This document shows positions 8,023 to 18,020 of a stretch of 64,000 nt of DNA, in pieces (the first letter of the stretch is position 1; every line of letters begins with the position of its first letter). Source of the stretch: Streptomyces sp. NBC_00341. GTDB lineage: Bacteria; Actinomycetota; Actinomycetes; Streptomycetales; Streptomycetaceae. The notes beneath the pieces were generated by a model, which ran no database searches, was not told where the DNA came from, and was given only the letters and a program-made list of their open reading frames with translations. A program made the translations under genes and the position numbers. Location: positions 7,936,001 through 8,000,000 of the forward strand of contig NZ_CP108002.1 in assembly GCF_041435055.1 (NCBI RefSeq). Direction: 5' to 3'.

Positions 8023-8898
8023 CTACTTGACGGCGCCCGCGGTGAGCCCCGACTTCCAGAAGCGCTGGAGCAGCGCGAAGGCGAGGATCAACGGCAGGAC
8101 CGCGAGCAGCGAACCCATGATGACCACGGGGTAGTACTCGGGTGAGACGGTGGCGGAGCTGTTCCAGGTGTACAGGCCGAGACTGACGGGATACAGGTCC
8201 TGGTCGGACAGCATCACCATGGGCAGGAAGAAGTTGTTCCAGATCGCGGTGAGCTGGAAGAGGAACACCGTGACCAGCCCCGGACCGAGCATCCGCAGCG
8301 CGACCCGGAAGTACGTGGTGAGTTCCCCGGCCCCGTCCACCCGGGCCGCTTCGAGCACCTCGTTGGGCACGTAGCCCTGGCTGAATATCCGCCCCAGGTA
8401 CACGCCGAACGGGTTGAAAAGCACCGGGATGAACACCGACCAGAAGGTGTTGACCAGGCCGGTGCCGGACGCCATCAGGTACAGCGGCAGCGCCAGCACG
8501 GTCTGCGGCACCATCACCGCCGCGAGGACCAGGCCGAACAGCTTCTCCTTGTGCGGGAAGCGGTACTTGTCGAAGGCGTACCCGCAGGCGATGCTGATCA
8601 GTGCGCCGAGCGCCGCGCCGAGGACCGCGTACAGCAGGCTGTTGCCGTACCAGCGCCCGTACACACCGCCGTCCATCGCGAACAGGTCCTTGAGGTTCTG
8701 CGCGAAGGAGAAGTGGTCGAGCGAGAGCACATCGCTGCCGAACAGGGCGTCGCGGTCCTTCGAGGAGGCGAGCACCAGCCACAGCACCGGCAGCAGCGTG
8801 TACAGCACGGATATGCCGACGACCAGGTTGACGACGGAGCGGCCGAGCAGCCGGGGGCGCAGGGCGGCGGCGGTGCGGGCGGGACTCGTCGCGCTCAT
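8023..8898 (-). CDS. Carbohydrate ABC transporter permease (MalG type), 291 aa
   Basis: An inner-membrane subunit of a CUT1-type sugar importer with six predicted transmembrane segments. The EAA loop that docks the ATPase is visible as EVLEAARVDGAGELTTYFRVALRMLGPG near residue 190. The start is the ATG that overlaps the stop of the partner permease by 4 bases; longer versions would run into that gene. No ATPase gene lies nearby, so a shared MsiK-type ATPase encoded elsewhere is likely, as is usual for Streptomyces sugar importers. Confidence 0.93.
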   Translation of the reverse strand: MSATSPARTAAALRPRLLGRSVVNLVVGISVLYTLLPVLWLVLASSKDRDALFGSDVLSLDHFSFAQNLKDLFAMDGGVYGRWYGNSLLYAVLGAALGALISIACGYAFDKYRFPHKEKLFGLVLAAVMVPQTVLALPLYLMASGTGLVNTFWSVFIPVLFNPFGVYLGRIFSQGYVPNEVLEAARVDGAGELTTYFRVALRMLGPGLVTVFLFQLTAIWNNFFLPMVMLSDQDLYPVSLGLYTWNSSATVSPEYYPVVIMGSLLAVLPLILAFALLQRFWKSGLTAGAVK

Positions 8899-9896
8899 CG
8901 GACGTCCTCCTCTGGGGCGTTGGAGCGATTGGTCCAGCGGGTCACGCCGTAGGAGAGCGCGATCGTGAGGACCAGCAGGACGACCGACGCCGCGGCGGCC
9001 AGGCCGTAGTTGTTGCGGGTGAACGCGGCGTCGTAGATGTACATGCTGGGCGAGAACCGGGAGCTGATCATCGGCGTCGACTGGCTCAGCAGCATCGGCT
9101 CGGTGAAGAGCTGGAGCGCGAAGATCAGGGTGAACATCGCGACCATCACGATCGAGGAGCGCACCAGCGGTGTCTTGACCTGGAGTGCGGTCCGCACCGG
9201 TCCGGCACCGTCGACGACGGACGCCTCGATGACCTCGCGCGGCACGGCCTGCAACGCGGCGTAGAAGACCACCATGTTGTAGCCGAGGTTGCTCCACAGC
9301 GCGATGTTCACGATCGAGGGGACGACCGTGTGCACGCCGAGGAAGTCGATCGTGATGTCGGCCTTGCCGAGCAGGTCCACCACCGGGCTCAGACCGGGCG
9401 TGTAGAGGTAGAGCCAGATGACGGCGGCGATGATGCCCGGCACGGCGTGCGGCAGGAAGAGCCCGAGCTGCGCCCAGGAGCGCAGCCGTACCACTCCGGA
9501 GTCCAGCAGCAGCGCCAGCGCGAGCGCGCCGATCACCATGACCGGGATGTAGATGAGGCAGTACAGGACGACGGTGCCCAGGCCGCTGAGGAACGTCGGG
9601 TCGGTCAGCACGGCGGTGTAGCTGCGCAGCCCGACGAAGACCCTGCGCTCGGGGCCGAAGCCGAGGCCGGGCTGGTCGTCGGCGAAGAAGCTGAGCCAGA
9701 CGGCGGTGGCGACCGGGATCAGGAAGACCGTCACCAGGAGGATGAAGAAGGGGGTCATCAGGGCCCCGGCCGCGCCGAGTTCACGGCGCCGGGCGGACTT
9801 GCGGGGGCGGCCCGGGGGTGTGGTGGGATCCGGCGACGCGGCGGAACCTGTCGCGTCCACGGGGGCGGAAGCCTGCGTGGTGAGCGGGCTGGTCAT
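8895..9896 (-). CDS. Carbohydrate ABC transporter permease (MalF type), 333 aa
   Basis: The partner permease of the CUT1 importer. It has an N-terminal cytoplasmic tail rich in Pro, Ser and Thr, then six hydrophobic segments. The EAA-type loop reads EVIEASVVDGAGPVRTALQVKTP. ATG 9896 has AGG 8 bases upstream; an in-frame GTG three codons earlier is possible but spaced less well. The pair forms the membrane channel for the sugar delivered by the lipoprotein encoded at 10005-11363. Confidence 0.92.
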   Translation of the reverse strand: MTSPLTTQASAPVDATGSAASPDPTTPPGRPRKSARRRELGAAGALMTPFFILLVTVFLIPVATAVWLSFFADDQPGLGFGPERRVFVGLRSYTAVLTDPTFLSGLGTVVLYCLIYIPVMVIGALALALLLDSGVVRLRSWAQLGLFLPHAVPGIIAAVIWLYLYTPGLSPVVDLLGKADITIDFLGVHTVVPSIVNIALWSNLGYNMVVFYAALQAVPREVIEASVVDGAGPVRTALQVKTPLVRSSIVMVAMFTLIFALQLFTEPMLLSQSTPMISSRFSPSMYIYDAAFTRNNYGLAAAASVVLLVLTIALSYGVTRWTNRSNAPEEDVR

Positions 9897-9944
9897 CGGT
9901 GTCACCTGCCTCTCTGCTGCTGGGATCGGGGACGGGCTGCGGAT

Positions 9945-10003
9945 CTGCTGCCGGGTACGGGTACGGGCCGCGGGGCTGCTGCCGGTACGGGTACGGGCCT
10001 CGG
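9945..10003. repeat. Two imperfect 29-31 bp direct repeats
   Basis: The spacer between the binding-protein gene and the permease gene holds two near-identical copies starting CTGCTGCCGG and ending GGGTACGGGCC (9945-9975 and 9976-10003). They differ by a deleted base and two changes. In the transcript they lie just after the binding-protein stop and could modulate decay or termination between an abundant lipoprotein mRNA and the permease mRNA. Function is inferred. Confidence 0.5.
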
Positions 10004-10004
10004 A

Positions 10005-11363
10005 TCAGCTGCTGTGTTCTGTGGTGGACAGGCCCAGCGCCCTGAGGTCGGGCATGGTGCCCCGCTGGGCGGCGCGCACGGACTCGATCACCGAGCCCTG
10101 GCCGCCGCCCACCCGGGCGAAGCCGTCCTGCATGACCTTCTGGGTGGCGGTCATCCGGGGTCCCCACGTCCAGCCGTCCCGGATCTTGTGGGCCTCCTGG
10201 TCGAAGAGCGTGTAGATGTCCTGGCCGCTGTAGTAGGCGCGGTCGAAGGCCTTGCGGCCGACGGCGACGAGTCCGGGGGCGGCCGGGTACTGGCTGCTGG
10301 CTCCGCTGGAGAGCCGGGCCAGCAGCGCGTCGGGGTGCGCGACCTGCCACTCGATGAACTCCAGCGCGGCTTCCGGGTGGTCGCTGCTGCTGGTGACCGC
10401 GAACGTCGATCCGCCGTGGGTGCCGAGCGCGGGGTCCGCCCCGTTCCACTGGGGGAGCGGGGCGATGGCCCACTTGCCCTTCTGCCCGGGCCTGGCGTTC
10501 ATCTGCGCCCCGGCGTCCCAGGCGCCGGTGAACCGGGCCAGGACCTCGCCGGAGCTGAGCTGGGCGTCGTAGGCCCTGCTGTCCACCGGGCTCATGACGA
10601 CCAGGTCCTCGTCGATCATCCGCTGCCAGTAGGCCGCCACCCGGCGGGTCGGCGCGTCGGCCAGCGACACGTTCCAGGCGCCGCCGCGGGTGTCGAACCA
10701 CTGGCCGCCGGCCTGCCAGGCGAAGGAGGCGAACTGGAAGGCGCCGTCGGTGGCGAACGCCGACAGCCTGCGGCCGGGCGCCTTCTCCCGCACGGTGCGG
10801 GACGCCTCCTCGAACGCCTCCCAGGTGCGCGGGACTTCGATGCCGTACTCCGCGAACAGGTCGCTGCGGTAGTGCATCACCATCGGTTCGACGTCGAGCG
10901 GCAGGCTGAAGACGCGCTTCTCGAACGTGGTGAGCCCCAGCGCCTGCGGCAGCAGCTTGGCGCGCAGCCCTTCGCTCAGCATGTCCGTGATGTCCAGGGC
11001 GACCCCGTCGATGGCGAAGCCGGGGATCTGGGGGTACTCGATCGTCGCGACGTCCGGGGCGTTGCCGGCCCGGGAGGCGTTGCTGAGCTTCGCGTAACCG
11101 CCCTGGGGCCCGGAGGGGATCTGCTGGAAGTCGACCTGGATCGTCCGGTGCGTCCGGTTGAACGCGTCCACCACCTCCTTGCTGCCGCGCAGCGCGGACC
11201 AGAAGGTGATGTGCGTGGCGTTGCGGCCGGTCCCGCCGGCCTTGCTGGTCCTGCTCGTGCTCTTCGACCCCGATGTGCCACCGCTGCAGGCGCCCAGGGC
11301 GCCCGCCAGCGGTACTGCGGCCATCGTGGCGAGCATGGACCGACGGCTCTGTCGACCGGGCAT
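10005..11363 (-). CDS. Sugar-binding lipoprotein of ABC importer, 452 aa
   Basis: An extracellular solute-binding protein (family 1). The N-terminus carries RRSML, a hydrophobic stretch and a lipobox LGAC (PLAGALGAC), followed by a Gly/Ser/Thr-rich linker. It should therefore be a lipoprotein anchored to the outer face of the membrane, possibly Tat-exported given the twin arginine. The mature domain starts with THITFWSALRGSKEVVDAFN, the usual first strand and helix of type 1 sugar binders. GGGAGG lies 5 bases ahead of the ATG. It is the first structural gene of the operon, just after the regulator gene. The sugar is unknown. Confidence 0.93.
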   Translation of the reverse strand: MPGRQSRRSMLATMAAVPLAGALGACSGGTSGSKSTSRTSKAGGTGRNATHITFWSALRGSKEVVDAFNRTHRTIQVDFQQIPSGPQGGYAKLSNASRAGNAPDVATIEYPQIPGFAIDGVALDITDMLSEGLRAKLLPQALGLTTFEKRVFSLPLDVEPMVMHYRSDLFAEYGIEVPRTWEAFEEASRTVREKAPGRRLSAFATDGAFQFASFAWQAGGQWFDTRGGAWNVSLADAPTRRVAAYWQRMIDEDLVVMSPVDSRAYDAQLSSGEVLARFTGAWDAGAQMNARPGQKGKWAIAPLPQWNGADPALGTHGGSTFAVTSSSDHPEAALEFIEWQVAHPDALLARLSSGASSQYPAAPGLVAVGRKAFDRAYYSGQDIYTLFDQEAHKIRDGWTWGPRMTATQKVMQDGFARVGGGQGSVIESVRAAQRGTMPDLRALGLSTTEHSS

Positions 11364-11411
11364 GGGCGCCTCCCGCGGCTCCTGATTGAGGACACGGGGA
11401 ATCCTGTTCGG

Positions 11412-11469
11412 CTGATCGGTTACGGTCAATAGATCGCTCAGAAGAAAATCAAAGCGGTCAAACGATCAG
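11412..11469. promoter_or_regulatory. Candidate operator/promoter region of the sugar operon
   Basis: CTGATCG (11412-11418) and CGATCAG (11463-11469) are inverted copies that bracket an A/T-richer stretch. GGTCAA also occurs twice inside, at 11424 and 11456. The region is the only space between the regulator stop and the binding-protein start, so the operon promoter should be here. Confidence 0.4.
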
Positions 11470-12623
11470 TCTGTGGGGGGAGTAATCTCCTGAGTCGATC
11501 CGCGGACCTTCAACTCCGGCAGCAGCTCAGTCCGGCGCACCGGTCCGGACGCCCCGGCGGCGCCGGAGAGCCGGTGGAGCAGCAGTTCGGCGGCCGCCCT
11601 GCCGATCTCCGCCTTGGGCGGCGACACCGCGGTCAGCGGCGTGCTGCCGAGGGCCGCGACCACATCGTCGTATGCCACCACCGAGCAGTCCCCGGGCACG
11701 TGCACACCGTTCTCGGCCAGGCGCTGCACCAGCATCAGCGCGTCCACGTCGCCGTGCAGCACCGCCGCCGTGGCCCCGCGCTCGCGCAACAGGGCGGCCA
11801 GGTCGGGCGCGTGACCGGCGCTCCCGGGCGGGACGGCGGGCACCTGCCCCGCCTCGGCCGGACCCGGGCCGGGCACCGCGTTCGGTGAGCTCAGCACGAC
11901 CGTCCAGTCCTCCACCTCGGGGCGCCCGGCCGCGATCGCGGCGAACGCGGCACGCACCGTGCGGGCCGTCGGGCTGTCGTCACGGGCGGCCAGCACGATC
12001 CGGCGATGACCCAGCGCCACCAGGTGCTCCACGGCCAGGTGCACCCCGTACCAGTGGTCGGAACAGACGGAGTCCAGGGCGTGCAGCGCGCTGCCGGGCC
12101 GGGGCCGCCGCTCCATCAGTACGGTCGGCACCCCCACGTCCGCCAGCCAGCCGTAGTCCAGCTCCTCGGAGAGCGCGTGGCGCCAGCGCGGGGCGATCAG
12201 CAGCCCGCGCACCCCGTCCGCCAGCGCCCTTTCCACCAGCGGCCGTTCGGCACCGGCCGACTGCGGTGCGATGTGCAGCGCGATCCGGATCCCGGCCTCC
12301 TCCAGCACGCCCCGGGCGCCGTGCAGCGTCTCGTACAGGTACGAATGCCGCTCCGGCACGACCAGCGCGACCGCACCGCCCTCACCGGCAGGCCCGTCGC
12401 CCCGCACGGCCGGTGCGGGCGCGGCGCCCGCCGGCTCCCGCAGCGGCCTGGCCACGCCGTGACCGCGCCGCAGCCGCCCGGCCCGGGTCAGCTCCTCGAC
12501 ATCGCGCCGCACCGTGACCACGGAGACGTCCAGTTCGGCGGCGAGCACGCTGACCTTGACCGGGCCGCGCGACTCCACCACCGACATGATCCGCTGACGC
12601 CTGAGTTCAACCGGCTCCCGCAT
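11466..12623 (-). CDS. Hybrid regulator: DeoR-type HTH with LacI-type sugar sensor, 385 aa
   Basis: The first 60 residues are a DeoR-style HTH (ELRRQRIMSVVESRG, then VSVLAAELDVSVVTVRRDVEELTRAGRLRRGHG). The rest is a periplasmic-binding-protein-like sensor of the LacI/GalR type: VALVVPERHSYLYETLHGARGVLEEAGI, later VEHLVALGHRRIVLAARDD, then a C-terminal dimer region. It lies directly upstream of the sugar importer genes on the same strand and is probably their repressor, with the imported sugar or a phosphate of it as effector. ATG 12623 begins the HTH directly; the extension upstream does not look like protein. Confidence 0.85.
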   Translation of the reverse strand: MREPVELRRQRIMSVVESRGPVKVSVLAAELDVSVVTVRRDVEELTRAGRLRRGHGVARPLREPAGAAPAPAVRGDGPAGEGGAVALVVPERHSYLYETLHGARGVLEEAGIRIALHIAPQSAGAERPLVERALADGVRGLLIAPRWRHALSEELDYGWLADVGVPTVLMERRPRPGSALHALDSVCSDHWYGVHLAVEHLVALGHRRIVLAARDDSPTARTVRAAFAAIAAGRPEVEDWTVVLSSPNAVPGPGPAEAGQVPAVPPGSAGHAPDLAALLRERGATAAVLHGDVDALMLVQRLAENGVHVPGDCSVVAYDDVVAALGSTPLTAVSPPKAEIGRAAAELLLHRLSGAAGASGPVRRTELLPELKVRGSTQEITPPTD

Positions 12624-12666
12624 GCTGCTGGCCCCCTGCCGTACCGCTGCGCGTTGTTCGTTTGAA

Positions 12667-12690
12667 CGCTTCCAGTGAGCGCTTGGAGCG
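12667..12690. promoter_or_regulatory. Weak candidate operator upstream of the hybrid regulator
   Basis: CGCTTCCA (12667-12674) and TGGAGCG (12684-12690) form a near-inverted repeat around AGCGCT. It lies 44 bases upstream of the regulator ATG and 72 bases upstream of the divergent TSUP gene. The match is imperfect, so this is a suggestion only. Confidence 0.3.
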
Positions 12691-12761
12691 CAGCATAGCC
12701 ATGCCGCTTCGCCAGCTGGGTAAAGGCCGAAAATCATGGCAGATTACGATCTGTTTTCGGC

Positions 12762-13532
12762 ATGGACACTCTCACTCTCTGGCAACTGGCGGCGCTGGCC
12801 GCGGCATCCGCGCTGGTCGGCTTCTCCAAGACGGCCGTCAGCGGTGCCAACACGATCAGTCTCGCGGTCTTCGCGGCGGTACTCCCCGCCCGCGAGTCCA
12901 CCGGGGTACTGCTCCCGATCCTCATCGCCGGCGATGTGCTCGCCGTGCTCACCTACCGCCGCCACGCGCACTGGCCGACGCTGCTGCGGCTCTTCCCCGC
13001 CGTCGCCGTCGGCGTGGTGGCGGGCACGCTGTTCATGATGTGGGCGGGCGACGCCGCCGTACGGACCTCGATCGGAGCGATCCTGCTCTTCATGGCCGGC
13101 GTCACGATCTGGCGTCGCCGCCGCACCGCCGCCGGGAGCGGGGAGCCCTCGGCGGAGGCGGGCCCACCGGATGCGGCGGAACGGCTGAAGGCCCGCTCGT
13201 ACGGGGTGCTCGGCGGGTTCACCACCATGGTCGCCAACGCGGGCGGCCCGGTCATGTCGCTCTATCTGCTCTCCGCCGGATTCCGCAAGCTCGGCTTCCT
13301 CGGCACCTCCGCGTGGTTCTTCCTGATCGTCAACACGTCCAAGGTGCCGTTCAGCGTGGGCCTCGGACTGATCGACGGGCGCTCGCTGCTGCTCGACGCC
13401 TGCATGCTGCTGTTCGTGCTGCCCGGCGCGTGGATCGGCCGCACGTGCGTGGACCGGATCAACCAGACGCTCTTCGAACGCCTGGTCATCGGGGCGACCG
13501 TGCTGGGCGGCCTCCAGTTGCTGCTGAACTGA
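12762..13532 (+). CDS. TSUP (TauE/SafE) family membrane transporter, 256 aa
   Basis: A multi-span membrane protein of the sulfite/organosulfonate exporter superfamily. The two repeated signature regions are visible as LVGFSKTAVSGANTISLAVFAAVLPARES and GFTTMVANAGGPVMSLYLLSAG (family pattern ANxGGP). Between the two halves is a charged cytoplasmic loop near residue 125. Family members export sulfite, sulfoacetate or related organic anions, or import them; the substrate here is unknown. No clear Shine-Dalgarno precedes the ATG, so a leaderless or weakly initiated message is possible. Confidence 0.85.
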   Translation: MDTLTLWQLAALAAASALVGFSKTAVSGANTISLAVFAAVLPARESTGVLLPILIAGDVLAVLTYRRHAHWPTLLRLFPAVAVGVVAGTLFMMWAGDAAVRTSIGAILLFMAGVTIWRRRRTAAGSGEPSAEAGPPDAAERLKARSYGVLGGFTTMVANAGGPVMSLYLLSAGFRKLGFLGTSAWFFLIVNTSKVPFSVGLGLIDGRSLLLDACMLLFVLPGAWIGRTCVDRINQTLFERLVIGATVLGGLQLLLN

Positions 13533-13557
13533 CGGGGTCCGCCGCAGAACCGACGGC

Positions 13558-13590
13558 GGCCCTCCCGGATCGCGGTGATCCGGAAGGGCC
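13558..13590. terminator. Convergent terminator, TSUP / APC permease
   Basis: A 14-position stem with a single C/A mismatch (13558-13571 pairing with 13577-13590) and a 5-base loop, located between two convergent genes and able to serve both. Confidence 0.7.
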
Positions 13591-13610
13591 GGCGGGCGGC
13601 GGCCGAGAGG

Positions 13611-15140
13611 TCAGATGATGCCTTCCTCGATCTCCGCCTGCTCACGGGCGTTGCCGTACGCCGACGGCGTGCTGTACGAACTCCGCGCGACGAACCACCA
13701 CACGGTGGCCAGCACCAGCACGGCGACCAGTGCGATCGAGGCGTAGTTCATCGAGTCGATCGTCACCGGGGACGACTGCGGCAGCAGGAACAGCACGGTG
13801 ACGATCGAGACCCACACCACGGCGATCCAGCCGACCGGCTTCGACCAGCGGCCCAGGTGCCACGGCCCGCGCTCGAAGCGGTCACCGGCCCGCAGCTTCA
13901 GGAAGATCGGGATCGCGTAGGCGGGCGTGATGCCGATGACGTTGATCGCCGTCACCGCGCCGTACGCGGTCGCGGAGTACAGCGAGGGAACGGCGAGCAG
14001 TCCGGCGACGACGACCGACAGCCACACCGCGTTCACCGGCGTCTGGGTACGGGCGCTCACCTTGCGCCACAGCGCGGAGCCGGGCAGCGCGTTGTCACGG
14101 CTGAAGGCGAACACCATCCGGCTGGCGGCGGCGACCTCGGCGTTGCCGCAGAACAGCTGCGCCGCGATCACGATCAGCAGCATGGCCGTGGCGCCCGAGG
14201 TGCCCAGCGCGTCTATCAGGATCTGGGCGGGCGGCACTCCGGTGGCGCTGTCCTGGGTGCCCGCGTAGTCCTGGATCGCGAAGGTCAGCCCGGCGAGCAG
14301 GACGAAGCCGGCCACCCAGGAGACCCAGATCGAGCGGACGATGCCGCGGGCCGCGGAGACCGAGGCGTTCGAGGTCTCCTCCGACAGGTGGGCGGAGGCG
14401 TCGTAGCCGCAGAAGGTGTACTGGGCCAGCAGCAGACCGATCGCCGCCACGTAGAGCGGGTTCTCCCAGCCGGTGTCGTTGACGAACTCGGTGAAGACGA
14501 ACGACGGCGACTGGTGGTGCGAGGGCACGATCGCCAGCACCGAGACGATCACCGCGACGCCGGCCAGGTGCCACCACACGCTGATCGAGTTGAGCACGCT
14601 GACGAGCCGCACACCGAAGAGGTTCAGCACGGCGTGCAGCAGCAGGATGCAGAGGAAGATGACCATCGTCTTGCCCGGTGTGGGGGTGAACCCCCACTGC
14701 AGGTTCATCAGCGCACCGGTGAACAGCGCGGCACCGTAGTCGATGCCGGCGATCGCGCCGAGCAGCCCGAGCAGATTCAGCCAGCCCGTGTACCAGCCCC
14801 ACTTACGGCCGCCGAGCCGGTCCGCCATGTAGTAGAGCGCCCCGGAGGTCGGGTACGCGCTGGTGACCTCGGCGAGCGCCATGCCCACGCAGAGCACGAA
14901 CAGGCCGACGCCCGCCCAGCCCCACAGCATCACCGCGGGCCCGCCCGTCGACATGCCGAAGCCGTACAGGGTCATGCAGCCGGACAGGATCGAGATGACG
15001 GAGAAGCTGATGGCGAAGTTGCCGAAGCCGCCCATCCGTCGTGCGAGCACCGGCTGGTAGCCCAGCTCGCGCAGCCGCTGCTCCTCGTCCTTGGGCGCGT
15101 TGGCCTCGGGACCCGTGTGGGGCGAGGTGGATATGGACAT
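13611..15140 (-). CDS. APC-family amino acid permease, 509 aa
   Basis: A twelve-helix amino acid/polyamine/choline transporter. The N-terminus has the usual motif LGYQPVLARRMGGFGNFAISFSVIS leading into helix 1. TSGALYYMADRLGGRKWGWYTGWLN and TFCGYDASAHLSEETSNAS match the GABA/choline-type subgroup of the family. GGAGGTCC precedes the ATG by a suitable distance. It is read toward the convergent terminator and may be transcribed after the 335-aa hypothetical gene, but the spacing (98 bases) leaves room for its own promoter. The exact substrate is not determined. Confidence 0.88.
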   Translation of the reverse strand: MSISTSPHTGPEANAPKDEEQRLRELGYQPVLARRMGGFGNFAISFSVISILSGCMTLYGFGMSTGGPAVMLWGWAGVGLFVLCVGMALAEVTSAYPTSGALYYMADRLGGRKWGWYTGWLNLLGLLGAIAGIDYGAALFTGALMNLQWGFTPTPGKTMVIFLCILLLHAVLNLFGVRLVSVLNSISVWWHLAGVAVIVSVLAIVPSHHQSPSFVFTEFVNDTGWENPLYVAAIGLLLAQYTFCGYDASAHLSEETSNASVSAARGIVRSIWVSWVAGFVLLAGLTFAIQDYAGTQDSATGVPPAQILIDALGTSGATAMLLIVIAAQLFCGNAEVAAASRMVFAFSRDNALPGSALWRKVSARTQTPVNAVWLSVVVAGLLAVPSLYSATAYGAVTAINVIGITPAYAIPIFLKLRAGDRFERGPWHLGRWSKPVGWIAVVWVSIVTVLFLLPQSSPVTIDSMNYASIALVAVLVLATVWWFVARSSYSTPSAYGNAREQAEIEEGII

Positions 15141-15238
15141 ACGGGGGGACCTCCGTGAGCGGTGATGGTGCGGGGACGATGAGCGGGGGACAGCGAAGGG
15201 ACGGTGCGGGCGCGGGAAAAGGCGGTGCGGGGGCCTGC

Positions 15239-16246
15239 TCAGCCGTGCGGTCCTCTGCCGGGGTCGCGGGCGGCGGCCAGGGCGCGGCTGCGGGCGCGCA
15301 GAAACACTTCCTCGGCGCCGCCGGGGTCCTTGGGGCTGCGGGTGCGGTACGCCCAGGGCAGTGAGGTGAAATAGGGGCCGAGTTCCCTGAACACCGGTGC
15401 CGCGTCGGCGAATTTGAGCGCCCCCCACAGTGCGTGCGCCAGATGGTTGAGGTCGAGCAGCGTGTGGCTGGGCGCGGGCGTGCGCAGGAACCAGATCTCC
15501 AGAGCGCGGACGGCGTCGCGCTCTGCGTCCTCGGTCACCCAGTGCAGGTCCAGGGCCTTCTCGTGGCCGCGTTCGCGCCGGTAGCGCTCGACCCGCACAT
15601 ACAGCGGAAGCACATGGAGGGCGGACCCCTCCGGTGCGGAGGAGGCAGCCCACTGGACGAAGTTGACCGCCTCGGAGAGGGAACCGCCGGCCTTGCGCGC
15701 GTACACGAACTGGAGCATCCGGTGGTACGCCTCGCGGTTGTACGGATCGCGCTTGTCCGCCTCCGCCAGCAGGCCCCAGGGGCCGGGGAAGAGCATGGGA
15801 CCCGGCGGGTGCAGCCGGTGCTCCTCCAGCCGCTGGCGCTCGTCCAGCTGGGAGAGGGCCAGCAGGCACACCCACGGCACCGGGTCGGCGGGCGAGGCGT
15901 GGGCGGCAGAGCGGCAGGCCTCCCAGGCCTGCTGCCACAGCTCCTGTGCGCGGCCGTGTCGCTCGCGATGGGCCCGGACGGCCCGCTCCACGACGACCCG
16001 GGCGTGCATCACGGTGGCCGCGACACTGCGGGGCTCCTCGGTCAGCCAGGCCTGTACCGCGTCCGAGCCCGCGGCGACGGCTCCGAGCACCTGGGTGCGC
16101 TGGGTCCACAGGGTCCAGTCCGGGGTGCTCTCCAGCAGATCGCGCATGGAGAGCCAGCGTCCCGTCCGTAAGTCCTGTAATGCGGAACGGAGTTCGTTGT
16201 CGTGGCCGGCCGGATGGTAGACCGGCCGGAAATCACTGTTGGCCAT
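15239..16246 (-). CDS. Conserved hypothetical protein, 335 aa
   Basis: Not recognised as a characterised family. It is soluble, largely helical and rich in Trp, His and Arg, with a repeated helix-turn-helix pairing (for example ALQDLRTGRWLSMRDLLESTPDW and PYNREAYHRMLQFVYARKAGGSLSEAVNFVQWAASSAPEGS) that looks tetratricopeptide-like, and a low-complexity C-terminus. Similar proteins appear to be common in Streptomyces, often as single genes. The start has only a poor ribosome site. It precedes the APC permease on the same strand. Confidence 0.65.
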   Translation of the reverse strand: MANSDFRPVYHPAGHDNELRSALQDLRTGRWLSMRDLLESTPDWTLWTQRTQVLGAVAAGSDAVQAWLTEEPRSVAATVMHARVVVERAVRAHRERHGRAQELWQQAWEACRSAAHASPADPVPWVCLLALSQLDERQRLEEHRLHPPGPMLFPGPWGLLAEADKRDPYNREAYHRMLQFVYARKAGGSLSEAVNFVQWAASSAPEGSALHVLPLYVRVERYRRERGHEKALDLHWVTEDAERDAVRALEIWFLRTPAPSHTLLDLNHLAHALWGALKFADAAPVFRELGPYFTSLPWAYRTRSPKDPGGAEEVFLRARSRALAAARDPGRGPHG

Positions 16247-16567
16247 GGACGTGCTCTGGGCGTGGTGTCGGGCTCATCGATCCTCAAGGACGTGGGGGGT
16301 GAAGCAGCTGTTGAAATATGAACTGCTGTAAAGCGTCCGCTTGTTGCTCGGCGGTGAGTGTAGAGCCCCTTGTACCGAACCCCCGAATGAATCGTGGATC
16401 TTATTCAAGTCTCCTCAGCAAATGGGAGGTTGGGCGTCAAAGGGGGGTTCCGGACATACGCATTTCCGGTGCTTGACTCAATCGCTGGGCTGCATCACTC
16501 TGGGGTCCCGCTATCGAAGATCACGATTCCGTTCAAGCGCCGGAGTACGCGTCCCCATGGAGAGCCG
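16247..16567. other. Intergenic region upstream of the polyol module
   Basis: About 320 bases without a credible gene, A/T-richer than its surroundings. A possible -35 element TTGACT is at 16473-16478, but I see no convincing -10 at the right spacing. TTCAAG occurs near 16405 and again near 16531. The promoters of the divergent hypothetical gene and of the kinase operon should both be here. Confidence 0.5.
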
Positions 16568-18001
<1,434 letters not shown>

Positions 18002-18020
18002 CCGCTTCCCGGACCGGCCG

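Noticed and set aside
13575..15158. Long plus-strand frame opposite the APC permease
   Set aside because: Antisense artefact; the minus-strand protein has twelve clear hydrophobic helices and a good ribosome site.
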